Below the pieces are notes generated by a model. It had not been told where the DNA came from. It saw only the letters and a program-made list of their open reading frames with translations, and made no database searches. From contig VZRN01005832.1 of the NCBI GenBank assembly GCA_013397935.1, forward strand, positions 150,966 through 214,965: a DNA stretch of 64,000 bases, in the 5' to 3' direction. This stretch comes from Dasyornis broadbenti. Taxonomy: Eukaryota; Chordata; Aves; Passeriformes; Dasyornithidae. Below are positions 36,701 through 51,700 of the stretch, in pieces. The position numbers and the translations under genes were made by a program. The number at the start of each line of letters is the position of its first letter. The first letter of the stretch is position 1.

Positions 36701-39700
36701 TTCATCAGCATACAGTAAGTGCTGACTGAGATGTTGCCTGTTTGAATAACAGTAGTGTCTCCATTGCAGAGGCTCATCCCCACAACAAGTTACGTTCTTG
36801 AGGCCAGTAAGTAAGTAGAGGCTCTTTATGGGAAGCTCTTGATGGCTCCACATGCTCTTATATGTTATATATCTTATATAGTGTAGCAGATTATTGATAT
36901 TCGGAGCTGATTACTGCCTCATCAACCAGAAACCCAAATAGGTATGCTGTATTTCATGTAGGATCATGTATTTTATGGGAGTTGCAGAGTAGAAACCAAT
37001 CCCCAGATAAATCTGTTTGCCATCAGCATTGGGATTTTGAACCATGGCAGGAAAACCATTGTACATTATTATAAACCACTGCACGTTACGTGTACATTAA
37101 AGACCAAACAGTAACTGTGGAGTTTGAAAACAGTTGCACCATACTGAATGATGAAGTATTGTGTTTGCAACTTTATAGTTTATTTATAAAGGGAAACTGT
37201 ACAAAATCATGTATGCTTGAGTAATGTACAGCTTTGTTGTTAAAGTTGCCTGTGAGCCCAATTTTGACTACTTGAGCCTCTCTAATTACGGGAAGGTAGA
37301 TGTACCTGCTGAATTTAGAAAGTAAAGTCAATGGAGCTGATAAATCACTATTGACAAGCTCTAAGCCAAACCCTTAATCCATACCAGTATTTACTCCTGG
37401 GTTTTTTATATATATTTATTCATATATGTTTGGTTGTTGTTTTGTTTTTATTTTTGTGGAGTTTTTTATTTGTTAGGGAGTTTTTTTGTTACTTTTTTTG
37501 TGGTTTATTGGTTGTTGTTGTGGGTCTTTGTTTTGTTTTGTTCTGCGTTCTCCAGTTCTTTGAGTTTAGTGTTTGTTTATGAGATTCACTGGCTGAAATA
37601 TTCAATTTTCAATTGGAAAGCAAATCAAAACTTTTAATATACTTTTTACCATGAGAATGAATATAGATTATGTATATAACTTATCTACTTCCTCTCCATA
37701 TGCTCTCTTCAAATGACCAAAATCTAAGATGATGAAATAAAAGCATAGATTTTGCTGAAATCCTTTAGTTACTTTTCTAGCTAATCTTTTCACTATTGGC
37801 AAGATTTTAATGATAGTTTCTAATCTACAAAACATTGAAATAAATCTTTCCTTTTATTCATATAGTTGTTTGCATCTGTCACTTTGCATGTTTAAAATAA
37901 GGACTAGATAAGCACAGATGCCAAATTATGATGTGAAGAGTGGGATTTTTTCTGAATTGTGACTATGTAGGCCTTGCTGTACTCCCTCACCTTCTGTAGA
38001 TATGATTTGCCTTATTTCCACTTACTCTTTGCATATGCTCTCACAGCATCCTCCCATGTGATTATCTGTACAATTACAGCAATCTGACTGATTTAAATGA
38101 CTCTGGAAGCAGAAGCTATGCACTTCTGTTCAGTGCATTTCCTGCAGCCCACACATCTTCCGTGGCTGTGGTATCATTAATGTAATATTACAGGTATGTG
38201 TCAGAAGTGCTGTGGTTTGTTGGATCTGTTAGATCTCACCCTAAGGTCACTAAGTTCAGATTGCTTTAGTGAACAAACTAAAATGGTTTACTAAACCACG
38301 AAACTTTTGCTTCGGTCTCAGCCACGGGGTTTAAGTTGTGAAACCATTGTTGGCCCTGAAGCAGCTCAAAAAAATGTCTTTAAAGGGCCTTTAAAGTAGC
38401 CTACCTGGGAAAGTAGCCACTTTTCCAACATTTTCTTAAGCGTGGTTATACATCAAGGATAGGTTAAGTCTTTTAATAAATTACTTTATAGCCCTTATTG
38501 TTGTCCAAAGATATTTGTGTGAAGGAAAAGGTAAAGGTTACGAGTGTTTATTGGCAGCACCCTGGGAAGATGAAAATAAATTGGCTAATGCTCAATGCTT
38601 TATTTTTTTTATGTTCCTATTTCTCTTAGGAAAGCATGTAGTTACTAGTTTTGTCTATGACTTTTTTTGTTTTTAAAATCTCGTTATCCTCATACTAAAC
38701 TGATATTTGACATTAAATCACATCTCCTATTGTTGAAACATATAGATTGGTAGAATGCTTTCTTTAGTTTCCCCTCCTTAATTTTTTTTTTTTCTGAAAA
38801 ATTCCCTGCCTCACTGACATTGAATTCCAGTCCAAGGAATTAGAAAGCTGAATAGAATGATAAAATAATTGACTAAAATGAAGTCTTGTCAGCTTATTAG
38901 TTGAACTGCTTTGAGTGGCTCCATATGAAACAGATCTGGAAGAAAAGTTGAGGTGGGTTTCTGAGCAAATATGAAATGACAGGAGTATATTTTTTTTCAT
39001 TTATCTCAGAAATTCAGTGATCAATAACTGTATTGTGTGTCTTTAGCTTGCAACACGATTTTTTAGTTCTGAGTTTTATTTTGGGACTCTCTCTTGATTT
39101 TCTGTTTGACCTCATGAAACTAGGCCACTTTCTCCTGTTCTCAAACAAAATGTGTTGCAGTTAACATAATCCAGCCAACAATTTAGCTACTTGTTACTTG
39201 ACTTCTCCACAATTTTTTTATTGTGGAGTATCAAGTCAGTTGTTGGACTGTCAGGCAAAATATCCAATAATTCTTTTTTTTCTTGTTTGTTAAATTCTTT
39301 TCTATCCTTATTGATATTATGATGGAATTTGTGTGATGTGGTTTATAACGAGAAACAATTGGGTTAGATGGTGTCTGCCTCCCATATTTTCTCGGCTTTC
39401 CAGTAAAAAAAAAAAAAAGCAATCCACTGACCTGTTTTAAAGTCTGACTGTAACTGTACTGTGCATGACAACGTAACATGTTGAGGATTCTATTTATTCC
39501 CCTACAGTAGCTGTTCCTACTTTATTTGAAGCAATTGTTTTTACATATTTAATGACTCATTCAGGCTATGAACCTGTTTGTCAATAGTCACAGTTTATTC
39601 CCTGCCTGGCCCTTTAATGGTAATCTCTGATTAGTCACACTGTTCCCAGCCTTTGGAATTTGTTATGATCTTTTAGAGAGGAAAGAGATGGAGGAGGATT

Positions 39701-42700
39701 GAAGTTATCTGTAAATAATTAGGCAGGTGGGCACTTTATGCCAGCTGTGAAAAAAAAGTACTCAGGCTTTATTCAAATGCCAAATATCAGCCAAAATGTG
39801 CCATTGTTCTTGAACCCTGTAAGGCTGAATATGAATAAGCATGCATTCTGCTATGTCTGTGACTAACACAAACATAGATGGATTCCACTTTATTCTGCAT
39901 GGCTATTTTGTCATTAGTTTAATTTGAAAGAGGGAGTAGTAAACGAATCTTTATGGTTGCACAGTGGCATTAAATGGCGAGTTTCATGAAAGACTAGTAG
40001 AAATAGTAATAAGAGTGTTAATTTTAAATTTTGTTAGAAAGCAAAGAAAGCAAAATAGTTGGCTAGAAAGATTTGTTGCACTAAAAGAACATTGTATAAC
40101 GCTTGTTGCTGTTGTGCTTGTTTATACAATGTCTGAAAAAAAGGGCTTTTATTCATCTTGTTTTAGAAACAAAGTACTCACAGAAAAGACAGTATGGTGA
40201 TTTTTCTACCTAATTTTTAACAAATTTTAGGGACCCAGATTTCCCCTTCTTAAAAGGAAGTAGGAAATACTTTTCAGGAGATCCAAATTTAAAGGAATTC
40301 AAAGTATGAATCCATAAAATGCGAAAATTTCAGGCACATTTCAAAACTGGGTTTTCAGAAATAATCTGTCTTTCCTAATAATTCTCCTAGCACAGTTTCT
40401 CTTTCCAGTTACTGCACTCAAGCATCTATCCTGTCACACCAACATGCCACCAGACTTTGTTGTCTGATCACCCTTTATGTTTTTGCCTGTGCTTGGTGAC
40501 TGCTTGGGACGTTTGTATTTATGCCATCTTCTGCAGGAAAAAGTGTGTTTGGAAAAGAGGCTAATAAACATGAGTCCCATTTTCATGCTTTGCACCCCTG
40601 TAATGTACGTACACGTATGTACTTGGACATGATGCTAAAGTCCTCTTCAGAGAAAGATATCAGCGATATATTGGGCTGAAAATGTGATCCCGTGTGAGAT
40701 GCATTGTGTGGAGAATATGTGCTGCCTCAGGATGTATTATGGACCCTCAAAGACAGAGAGGTCTCAGGGAAGCATAGGATAAATAGATATGCTGAAGTAG
40801 TTGGTAACGTCACCAAGGCAGGTGGTAGAAGTGGAATAATTGTTCATGGGCGAAATCAGAGAACTGTCTCTGGGTCCCTGCTGAAGAGCAGGGGGAACTG
40901 CTGCCACCATCCACCGTGGGGCTGCAAGTGAGGCTGTCTTTCAGGTGGGATGAATGGTAGGATTATGCCTCTGGCTGGCTGATTCCAGAGGGAAAGGGAG
41001 ATGTTTGAGTGCAGAAGGGTGAGTTTATAAATGGAGGACAAGTCTCTTCAGGTATATTACAAGAGGCTGGCACTTGGATCTTTTGTTTGACATTCAGCAA
41101 GGCACTTGCAAACAAGTGGTTACTAATGTTGTGATATTAAATTATTGTGTACTAGATTATTTTTGAACAGTTATAAATGTACGATGAAGAATTGTTGTTG
41201 TTGGGTTTTTTTGTTATTTTGATTTTTTTTCAAAAGTTTTCTAAACAACTCTTCTGGTACGAGGAATGCTGGTTTCATCTGGGATAGAGCTAACTTCCTT
41301 CTTAGTAGCTGGGACAGTGCTGTGGTTTGGATTTAACAGGATACAAACCTGCACATTTAATACTGGAAGGTAAAAGAATACCAGCATCTGAGTCCGCTGA
41401 GGTCATTCCTTTGTTTTTGTGTTCAGAATAATCTTCCTTTTTTATTCTAATTTATTAGGATGGTTGGTATTCTATGACCATTTGTGTTTTCTTGCTTGGG
41501 TGGTTTTGACTATAATAACACTTTGATAATTTTCTTTTTCTCAAATCAGGCATTGCTACTGTGAAGTGGCTGCTTAGAGTAGCACGTTCAAACTCTAGTC
41601 AGTCTTCACTTTTCATACATTTAGTCATGTCTGTTGGTTTCGCTCACTGTCTTCTTTTTTGTTTTTTCTCCTATTTGTACTGTAAAGGCAATGCTTAAAT
41701 CTTTGTTCATTCTGTTCCGTTAAAACCCATTAAAAAACTTCTCTGGTGCACTGCCTTGGGCTCTCCTTTATACTACAGCAAGGCAAGTTTCTTATTCAGT
41801 TTTAACCACTACAAATGAGCACAGAAAGCTGAATTTTAAGGTTAAACCATTGCAAGGTTTTCACAGGTGTCTTGAATTCTGTTACAGAAAAAAAAAAGAG
41901 ATCAGGAGCTTGTTTTGACCTGCAGAATCTTCCCCTGATGGCAGTGACTCTCAAGAAATATGCAGAGGTTTAGAGTGAAGTTACTCCTAAAATGTATTTT
42001 TATTAGTTCTTTTGTTCTGTCTGTTTCTCCACTGTTTGCCTCATGCATTAGTTGTTCAAAACCTTTGAAAAATACTGAGTTACCACAGTCCAGGTGGTAA
42101 TTCATCTGCTGTATATCGCATAGCAAGGGAAGCTTCCCTCTTGCGTATCTGTTTCCTGAACTTGCACTTCTCCCATCTGGAGAGGTGGGAAAATTAAGAG
42201 AGATTAAGATAGTCCTGGAATATCTGCCTTGGCACTTCTCGAGGATGAAGTGCTACATTTCTCAAACTTTCCTGAGAGATGAGTGGTATCAGTTGCTGAA
42301 ATTAGTGAGGAATCTGTAACTTGTACAGTTGGCTGCTGTGATTGTTTAAAAGTAAAATGAACGCAAAAATCCACTCCAATCAATGAAGCCTTGAGCTTTT
42401 ATTTAAAAAACAAAATGGACTGACTGCACTATGCATTTTTATTGACCAAGTACACTAGTAATAACAACTTTGGCTCAAGCAAGAGTGTGAACGCTGTCTC
42501 TTCCTCTCTTTCCCACATCCACTCAACCCATAACTGAGAGCTGAACAACCAACACCAAGTGTTTAAGTCTGGTCTCCAGCTCTTTCCCTGCAGGGGAACT
42601 GCTGAGTTGCTCGTTGAAGCCCTCGTGGGGCAGCTGTGCAGCAAAGATCACATCTGCCATCAGTCAGTGAGACTTGCCATTAAGGTCAGAGGCATAATCT

Positions 42701-45700
42701 AGAGCTGAGAAAACACAGAGCCGCTGCTTTGCCCCATTGTCGGAAGTGCAGAAACAACTGGCTAGATTCTTTGAAAAACAGAATTATTTTATACACCTGT
42801 ATTGTTTCTATCAAGTTTTAATGTGTCAAGAATTGTTTCATTAAAAGGGATTTCCTTTTTTCTATTTATTTTGTCTTTCACCTTTCTTTTCTGGCCATAA
42901 GTCTACAGAGGAATTTGATTTTCTTTTACAGGAGCTTTCTTGAGGCTTTAGTAAGTAAAGTGGAATTTCTTTAGGGAAGTGTCCTTCCTGATTATGACTA
43001 TGTATACTTTTGTGTGTATACTTTTTGTATACTTTTGTGTAGGTGTACAAGGGAGATGGTAACAGTTCTGCAAACTGTCATGTTTAATTTCCACATATTC
43101 ATGAATTCTTCATAATCTGAAATTTCTTGAAAGATGTTAAACTGCAGGTTGAAAAGTTTGGGGGAAAACATAGAAAGCTTGTTTTGTTTGGTTCTTAACA
43201 GATGTAGAATATCTGTCTTACCAAACCATAGTCTAACCCTGAAGTGCTAAGGTTCCCCTTAACTTTGTGCCCAGAGGCCCCAGGGATGATTGCACTGTGC
43301 TGAAACCTCCAAGATACAGTAAGCTGCCATCATGTATCATCTTCCTTCAGTAATCAGTGTGTGTCAGGGGAGAGGAGGTCAGGACAGAAGGCTGTGTGCA
43401 TCTTTCGTCTCTCAAATGGTAATACAGAAGAGAATAGAGGAGGTGACTTCAGACTTATGTATGAAACAAAAACAGTTGGCTTGCGGACTTTGGTAAATAT
43501 ATACATAGATATGGTTGTTTCTCCGTTTGTAGGAATACACGATAGATATAATTTTTGCCCAGACTTGGTATGACAGTCGTCTAAAATTCAACAGCTCAAT
43601 GAAGGTGCTTATGCTTAATAGCAATATGGTTGGAAAAATTTGGATTCCAGACACTTTCTTCCGGAACTCAAGGAAATCTGATGCTCACTGGATTACAACT
43701 CCAAATCGTTTGCTTCGAATCTGGAGTGATGGAAGAGTATTATACACTCTAAGGTGGGTTTTTATTATTCGGGTAGAAAAAAATCCCAAAACCCTGTTGT
43801 AATTAGGAATATGAAATAATGAATATGAAACAAATTCCTGGCATCTCTTTTGTTATGGACTATAGGAATTTGCAAGCAGTTGATTAAACAAGAAAATAAA
43901 AAAAAAAATTATTAGATCATAAATAGATGCAATTCATAATATTAAAATATAATGCAAAGATAATGGGGTAAGGACAACTGAAGTGGATAGCAAATTTTGG
44001 TCTCATTTAGGTACAGGCAAGATTTTTAAAAAGGATGCCATATAGTATATAGCATCATGGTGGGCTCTCAATAATATATTGCAGGTAAATTATTGTGCAG
44101 ACTTTCTGATCTAAATACTTCAGGATCTATTTTCCACCAAATTATATTTTGTAAATAAAGTATTAAATTCTTCAGATAATAAAAACGATAAGAGGTTTGA
44201 TTAAAGCTAAGGCCCCAGTCCTACATGTACTTCTTAACATATTTACCCTTACAAGCTATTAAAATCAACAGATCTGTTCATCCAAATTAGGCATAAGCAA
44301 ACATGTTGGTGATAATTCTACTTGGCAAATGGGAGATGCCTGTGCTACTGTTAAGCTTAAAGCTATCTGTACTGATTTTTGAGTTACTTATCAAACAATT
44401 CTTGAAAGGCTGTAGTCTACAGAAATGATTTTGTAGTCCTCTCTGTCATATTTTTTAAATATGCTTAAAAATCTTGCAATAAATCAGGAGCTAGTCAACA
44501 AGTAGTCCTTATAGAGGATGCCATAAATATGATTTTGCTCTTAAAAGTTTATTTATTTATTTATTCATTCATCTATTTAAAACAAAAAGTGACACCTTTT
44601 AGTTACTTTCTTCTCAATCATTTATGCTGTGTTCATATGCAGGCTATGTTATACGAACAATTTATAATTTTTTCCTGCATAGAGTGTAAGAAGAATTAGA
44701 CTGCTTTACAAGCATTGTCTTCACTGAATTTTTTCTTAGTGTGCATCATTTGAGAGAGTACAGACATTTCTGAAGAGCACTTTTAAAATGGTTTATTATG
44801 CTTGTGTTTATAAAGGCCTCTAGAGACCCCCTTCTGCTGACATGCTAATTTTTTCTTTCTTTTTCTAATTAGCAATTCTAGTCATACTTGGACTTTACCC
44901 TTCCATTGTCCATTCAGTTCCAATGTAAAATTTCTTCTAAAGAAGTTCAAAGCAACAGAAGGAAATAAATATGAGCAAAAAAATCATGTGAGCCTTCACA
45001 GAGCAGTAGGTTAAAATTACTGTGTCAGAGTATGAGCAATAAAGTGCAATAAGCTGGTAACAGAACAGCAGAATAGGCTTTCACCCAGCTCTGCAACATG
45101 CAAACGTCTGTATAGGTGAGGATATGGCCCGAATTTGACCTAAGGTAGAACAACATTGAGAGGTTCAAGCTTGCTTATTGAAGGGACAATAATATGATCT
45201 GACAGTGCTCCAGGTTCATGGGCTGCCCTGTATCACTGCTCTTTCCTCGTTAGTAATTCAGGGAGCAGATGTGGAGAAAATATTAATCAGCTTTACTGAA
45301 TCTCCTCTGAGGGTAGCCTGTGGTCTGGCCATTCCACCATCAGTGATTTCAGATCTAGTGGTGTTTCTTTTAACAGAAAGCTACTCGTGTTTTCTTTTCC
45401 TTTGAGTGTTTAACTATCCAAAAATTGATAGTGGAAAGCAAAGGCAATAATGCATAAATCATAGTTGAATAATTTGAAAATCATGTCCAGAGTGATGCAA
45501 GTATTCTGCTTAAAAGTGTGGGGAAGGGTTTTATTTCCTCTCCCCCAACAGTGTATGCTAAGAAATACACTTTTCCTTATTAGCCTTTGCTCAGGTCCTA
45601 GTGGCATTTTGTGTAGAATAAATACTTCGTTCAGAGATGTATAAATCTATCTGGCAGCATGTCTCAGGGTCTTTTGCCATCCCTTCTTGTCTAATAGGTA

Positions 45701-48700
45701 AGCATTGCATACAGTCAAGTATGTGAGCATTATGGTAATTTTCTAAAGTTGGCTTTAGAAGACATTTTGACTTTCTACAGAGTGTTACCGACAAAGCAGG
45801 AAGTATCTTAAATGTGAAGAAGTTAGTTTGGAGTCTAGCCCCTTACTTTGTCTTACTAGCGAAAGGCAGCAGAACTGTGTTTTGCACTGATTGCTTGGAA
45901 GTCCTGTGGAAATCTGTGGTAGCATTTTCAAAAGCAGAAAGTGATACAGTTCACACAATTATGAATCCTAAATCAGTTCTAAAATATTTATAAGTTGGGA
46001 ATTATATGAATGCCTTAGACATTAAATTAGTAGAAACATCAAGCCTGCATTTTCCTATCCAAATACTGTCTTCACCAGAACTGCTTCCAAGAGTACAGAG
46101 CAAGTTCAATGTCCCCACCTTTTTTCTTTTATATAATGCCACCAGATAAAATGATGCCAAATGCAATTTGACTTGATAAATGTGTTCTACAAAAAATTTC
46201 TTTTATTTGCTATCATAAGCTCCCCTCCTTCCACTGTTCTTTATACCCTCCTTTTTATTCCCTATTTCTTGTAGACTTGAGAGGTGCCCCCAAATCAATT
46301 GAAATTTTTGAAATGGCTTGAAATACCAATTGAAACAACACTGATCCTGAAGTTGCATGCGATAATAGTTCTTATTTTGTTCTTTGGTGCTGATGCTGGA
46401 TGTGATTTTGCTGATACATAGGAGGTTATTCATCATATCAATTAATTGGCAAAATTGATTTCTGTATATGTTCTTTTCTATGTAGTCTGATGTGTCTGAA
46501 TTCTTGAATATAACCTTTTTCTTTTTTTCCTTTTCTAATTAGGTTGACAATTAATGCTGAATGTTATCTTCAGCTTCATAATTTTCCTATGGATGAACAC
46601 TCCTGTCCTCTGGAGTTTTCAAGCTGTAGGTGGTAAAACCCTTTTTTTCCCCCTCTTTAATTTCAGGCTTTAAATTTCCTTAAATTCTGGCAGCAGGAGA
46701 ACAAATGTTTACTTTTTAAAGCCTTGCAATGAAAGAAAGAACTGACCATTCATGTTTTGACTAGATTTATTGCATTATTTACTATATTAATGAATGAGTT
46801 GAATCACATGCGGTTTTTGCAACTTTAAAAATAGTCGTATTGCTTAGGAGCCTAATACAAAGCCCATTCCAGTTAATGGATATGCATTGCCCTGGAAGAA
46901 CTTTGTTTTCTTATGCCTGCAAGACTTGACAGCTTTGAATCAGTTCCATGTGGTATACTTCAAAGGAAAAATAAGATATGTTTTCTTCAACCCGCTCCTG
47001 TGAATGCTGAATCAGTATAAGTCCTTTTCCTTTCAGTGGGACTTATTATTAACAAAATCAAAACCTTCAGGCTCTATTTTTGTGATGCAAACTATGTTAA
47101 AAAAAAAAAAAATAAACAGATCCTAGGGGACTTGTGCTATTGTAATCATAGAATTGGGAGAAAAATTCCAGGATCATCAAGCCCAACCTATGACTGAACA
47201 CTCACTTGACAACACCACAGCTGAGTCGTTTCTTGAGCACCTCCAGGGATGGTGACCCCACCACCTCCCTCTGCAACCCATTCCAGTGCTTCACAACTTT
47301 TCAGTGAAGAAATTCATCCTGATGTCCAACCTGAACTTCACCTGATGCAGCTTGAGGCCATGTCCTCTCATCCTTTTGCTGGCTGCCTCAGAAAAGAGAC
47401 TGACTCCCACCCTGCTACAGCCTCCTTTCAGGAGGTCTTCCCTAAGCCATCAAATTGTATGATTTACAATAATACAATAAATTTTGATATACAAAATATG
47501 TATATCAAATTATATTATGTTCTAATAAGTGTCTGTCCTTTTAAGCTCTTTCTGATCATTTAACGATAATGTGATTACATTTATGTGTTAATTCATAGTG
47601 ATGATTCTGAGCTAGTTTTTATTATTGGAGTTTGAGAATATTATGTAGGTACTTTCTAAACATTTGTATTTGCACAGTTTTAGATTGATCTTACATTTAC
47701 CTAGGCTTAAAATTGAGGCCATATATTTTGTGGTTAAATTTTAATTTTAAATCAGGGGGACTGTAGGCCATCTCAGATCCACTTTATGTGTAGCCCTGTT
47801 TTAGTTTATAAGTAACTTCAGAGATCAAAAAACCTGCTTTGGTACGTTCTCTGGCTGAATTTTTCATTTGTTTTGTTTTATTCTAGATGGATATCCCAGA
47901 AATGAAATTGAATACAAATGGAAGAAAACCTCTGTTGAAGTGGCAGATCCAAAATACTGGAGATTGTATCAGTTTGCATTTGTAGGGCTACGAAATACAA
48001 CTGAAATTTCTCATACCTTGTCTGGTAAGGCAAAGTGTTGAATTTTATTTTGTGCAATATCTATGTAGAAGAAGACTAACAAATGAAGATACAACTGAAA
48101 ACCATATTAGATGTCATGTAAATATTTTTTATTCTTTTTTTTTTAATTTTTAGGTGATTATATTATTATGACAATATTCTTTGATCTCAGCAGACGTATG
48201 GGATATTTTACAATTCAGACATACATTCCTTGTATACTCACAGTTGTTCTTTCATGGGTGTCATTTTGGATCAATAAGGATGCAGTTCCTGCAAGGACTT
48301 CTCTGGGTAAGAATGTCTTTTTTCAACCTTGAAGGATCTGGTACTCCTAAAGAATACATATCTACTGCAGGGAGTAAATTAACCACACTTTATTACCCTT
48401 CAGATTGTGACCAGTGGTCATTCTTTCTCTTGAACTGCAAGATTGGGAGTAGGAGAATCCTGCTGTAGTTGCACAGCAGGGCTTAAGGAGGCAATGCTGA
48501 CCATGGAAATCCTGATCCAAGCCTTGTGGATCTGCTGTTCACATAAATATATTTTCTTCTCCTCTATGCTTTTTTAATAATTTCCAGGGACTACCATGTG
48601 ATAATCACTAATCTGACACCTAGCATCTCTTAGCATCATGGAACAAATGAAGTTATTAATATGAGCAAAAATTGTAAAAATCTGGGGGTTTTTTTGGTTT

Positions 48701-51700
48701 TTTGAGGTTTTTGTGGTTTTGGTATTGTTTTTTGGGTTGGATTTTATTTGTTTGTGGTTTTGGGGAGTTTTGTTTGTTTTTAATAGAATGATTCAGTTAT
48801 TCCTTTAGACCCAGGATAGGACAGAGAATTTGCAACCAAAGTTGCACTTAAGTAGTGAAACCTATAACTCACAAAAACTCCTGCTTTTACTACAGACAGT
48901 ACTGAGGTGTGTTGCAGGTTCCACTACAAAGATAATTGTGTGTCAGTGTCACCTTGGCTGACCTGTTTAGCATGGTGTCAGTCTCCTAAGTCTGACCATT
49001 TAGGATTCATGTGCTGCCTTGGAGAAAAGTTTTAGTTCCCACATAAAGCCTGATAAAAGGGTACACCGAGAGCACAGGACACAGCTTTGAGCTTAGCAGT
49101 GACAGGTGCTTATAGTAGATCTAGTGAAAGCACAAAGCACTCTGATCTGCTTTGGGGGAAAGGTCAGGAGCTGAGAGTTGCATCTTAGGAATATTGAGTT
49201 AATTTTCCTCATCAGTTTGAGTATTGTGAGCACACCATTCCCTCTCTACAAGATCGTTTGCTATCGGAAACATGAGTCCACACTTTAACTCCCTGCCTTT
49301 CCCACTGAAATTGGACCACATGAAAGCCTGCAAGATTAATGAGTCAAGAAAGTAAGCAAAAATGAGCATGGCTCAGTAGCCTAATGAAAAGGTAAGGAAA
49401 GAAAATCTAAGTTTTGGATCCTAACTTTACTTTATTTAAAAGTGCTGCAAAATGTAGTGAAGAGAGACTAAAGTCTTGAATAAATTACTGAAAATTACTT
49501 TTGATAGTTTTAGACATTGATGGAGAAATCTCATCAGATTTCTTTGACTGACTAATCATTGGACATTGTTGTGGGTTCTGACTAGCCATAAGACAATAGC
49601 TATATCAGAAAAAAACTGTTCTATTGGTATCCTGCTAGTTCTGTATCCAGTGTGATCTTTTTTCAAAGTACTTTTTATATGCCATGAACCTAGAAATCCG
49701 CCTTTGATGTCACAGTTAAGCTGAAGTTTTCATGCTACCACTTCAGCAGTACTAGCCTTCATCTACTTGAGATGAAATACAAACATTTGTAATGTCTTAT
49801 TTACAGCTCCCTGCAGGTAACTCTGAACTCCTTTCTTATGAACGCGCAAAAGCTATCATGTGACAGATTGTAGGATGACTTTTCTCACATGCAAATGTTC
49901 TGGTGAAGGAGAAAGAGAGTGCCTGTCAAGTAGGCACAATTTTATGGAAAAAGAAATTAATACAAGAAAGCCAAAACTAAGCAAGTTCTATCATGGCAAG
50001 TAGCTGTTTTGCTGTGGAAGGTTTGCTCCCTGTGACAGCCTCCATATGCCTTTCACACAGCGGACAAGGCTGGAAAAGTGTGTGTCTCTTTTGTCCTCTC
50101 TGAACAGAAGTCGGTACAGGGAATGGTGGGTGTCACTTCCCACAAGGAGACAGTGCTGGGGTCTGGTACACTGAAAAGGCTTGGGCGTTTTTCTCCCATA
50201 TACACTGTAAGATCCTGGCAGATTGTGGTTTCCCAGAGCAAAAGGTTTGGGGTGATTAAAGGTATTTAAATATTTAGCTATACAGAGAAATGCCTAATTG
50301 ATTTTCAAAAGTATCTAGTGGGAGTGGAGCACTTTTGAAGAACTCTGTGGTTATTTGTTTGCCCTTTTAAACATGTAATTTCATTGGGAAATCTGTTGGA
50401 AAATCACTAGTGCCTTCCTGCTGCAGGAACAGTCCAGAGCGACTGCTGATTCAATGTTTTGATTTATAAGCCATAGACAGCCTTAGACTAGTGTAACACT
50501 TTAAAAAAAAAAAATAATCCTGTGAATGTAAATAACAAATTATGTGTTCAAGTATTGCTCTCCAAAGGAAAGGTCACCCATTAATTTTGGACTACTATGT
50601 AAAAGGCTTTGCATCTCCCTGAAGCATCAAATATAAGAAAAAGTTGTTAACACTTTATAAATGCTAAACCAATGAAGAGTGGTATAGCTGAAATTTTGAA
50701 CACATAGCTATTAAGGCCAGTTTATTCTTTCAATTAACTTGTAGGTAGGTGAATCAAGGGAAACATTTTCTATTACTTAATACATAGTGTTGAAAACATA
50801 ACTGGTAACTTAGAGAATGAGACTAGAAAGCCATGAATGTAATCTTAATTTCATCTGCTACGTGTCAGAAGCAGATAATGGAAAATATTATTAATTTTTC
50901 TTCTGTTTATCAAAAGCTTGAAACCATTGATAAATAACACACCTTTTATTTCTGAATGCATTCTTTTTAAGATTTTAATATTTCAAGAGCCAAAGGACTT
51001 CCTTGTGTTTATAAAATTTGTATGCTTATTTGTACCTGTTTGTCTACTGTACTTATGTGTACATTTTATGTCACAGTTATAAAATTACACAAACGTAATG
51101 TCATTGTTTATTCAATGTGCATTGAAAATAGGAGAGATTTAAAGGGAATGTGAAATATGCTACTTTCTCTAAGATCGCATGGAGGTTGCTACATCCGTAC
51201 GGATGTCTTTTTGCAAGAGCACCAATGTGTGTGGATGTAATCAGTGGTGAACCCTGCTGTGGCTCAGTTCTTATGTGACCCCATCAGTTAATTATGAGCT
51301 AATATGATGACTTCTTTTTATGACAATATGATTGGATTGCCTATACATTTCCTTCCTTCTGTCTTTTATTTTTTTTTTTCTTTCTTTCTTTCTCAAACAG
51401 GGATTACAACAGTGCTGACCATGACAACACTAAGTACAATTGCTAGGAAGTCGCTCCCAAAGGTTTCCTATGTGACAGCAATGGACCTTTTTGTTTCAGT
51501 TTGCTTTATTTTTGTGTTTGCTGCCTTGATGGAATATGGCACCTTGCATTACTTTACCAGCAACAGAAAAGGAGACAAAGGAAAAGAAAAGAAGCCAAAA
51601 CCTAAGCCATCAGTAAGTTTAGTCAAACAAGAAAAAAAGAAATACAGAGTGCTTTTTATTGTATCATTCATTATGAGAGACTGCTTCATAAGTAAAAAAG

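Larger units (their letters stand above)
29477..43532 (+). other. GABRG1: GABRG1 intron 3 (14.1 kb)
   Basis: GTAAGT to GTAG. Contains a C18/A11 homopolymer pair at 33587-33617, a TAG/CTA inverted repeat near 34217-34250, a T/G tract at 37425-37550, a hairpin at 39196-39236, an LTR fragment at 41276-41340 and short T/G imperfect repeats near 43002-43045. The remaining sequence shows no recognisable exon, gene or repeat. Confidence 0.85.
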
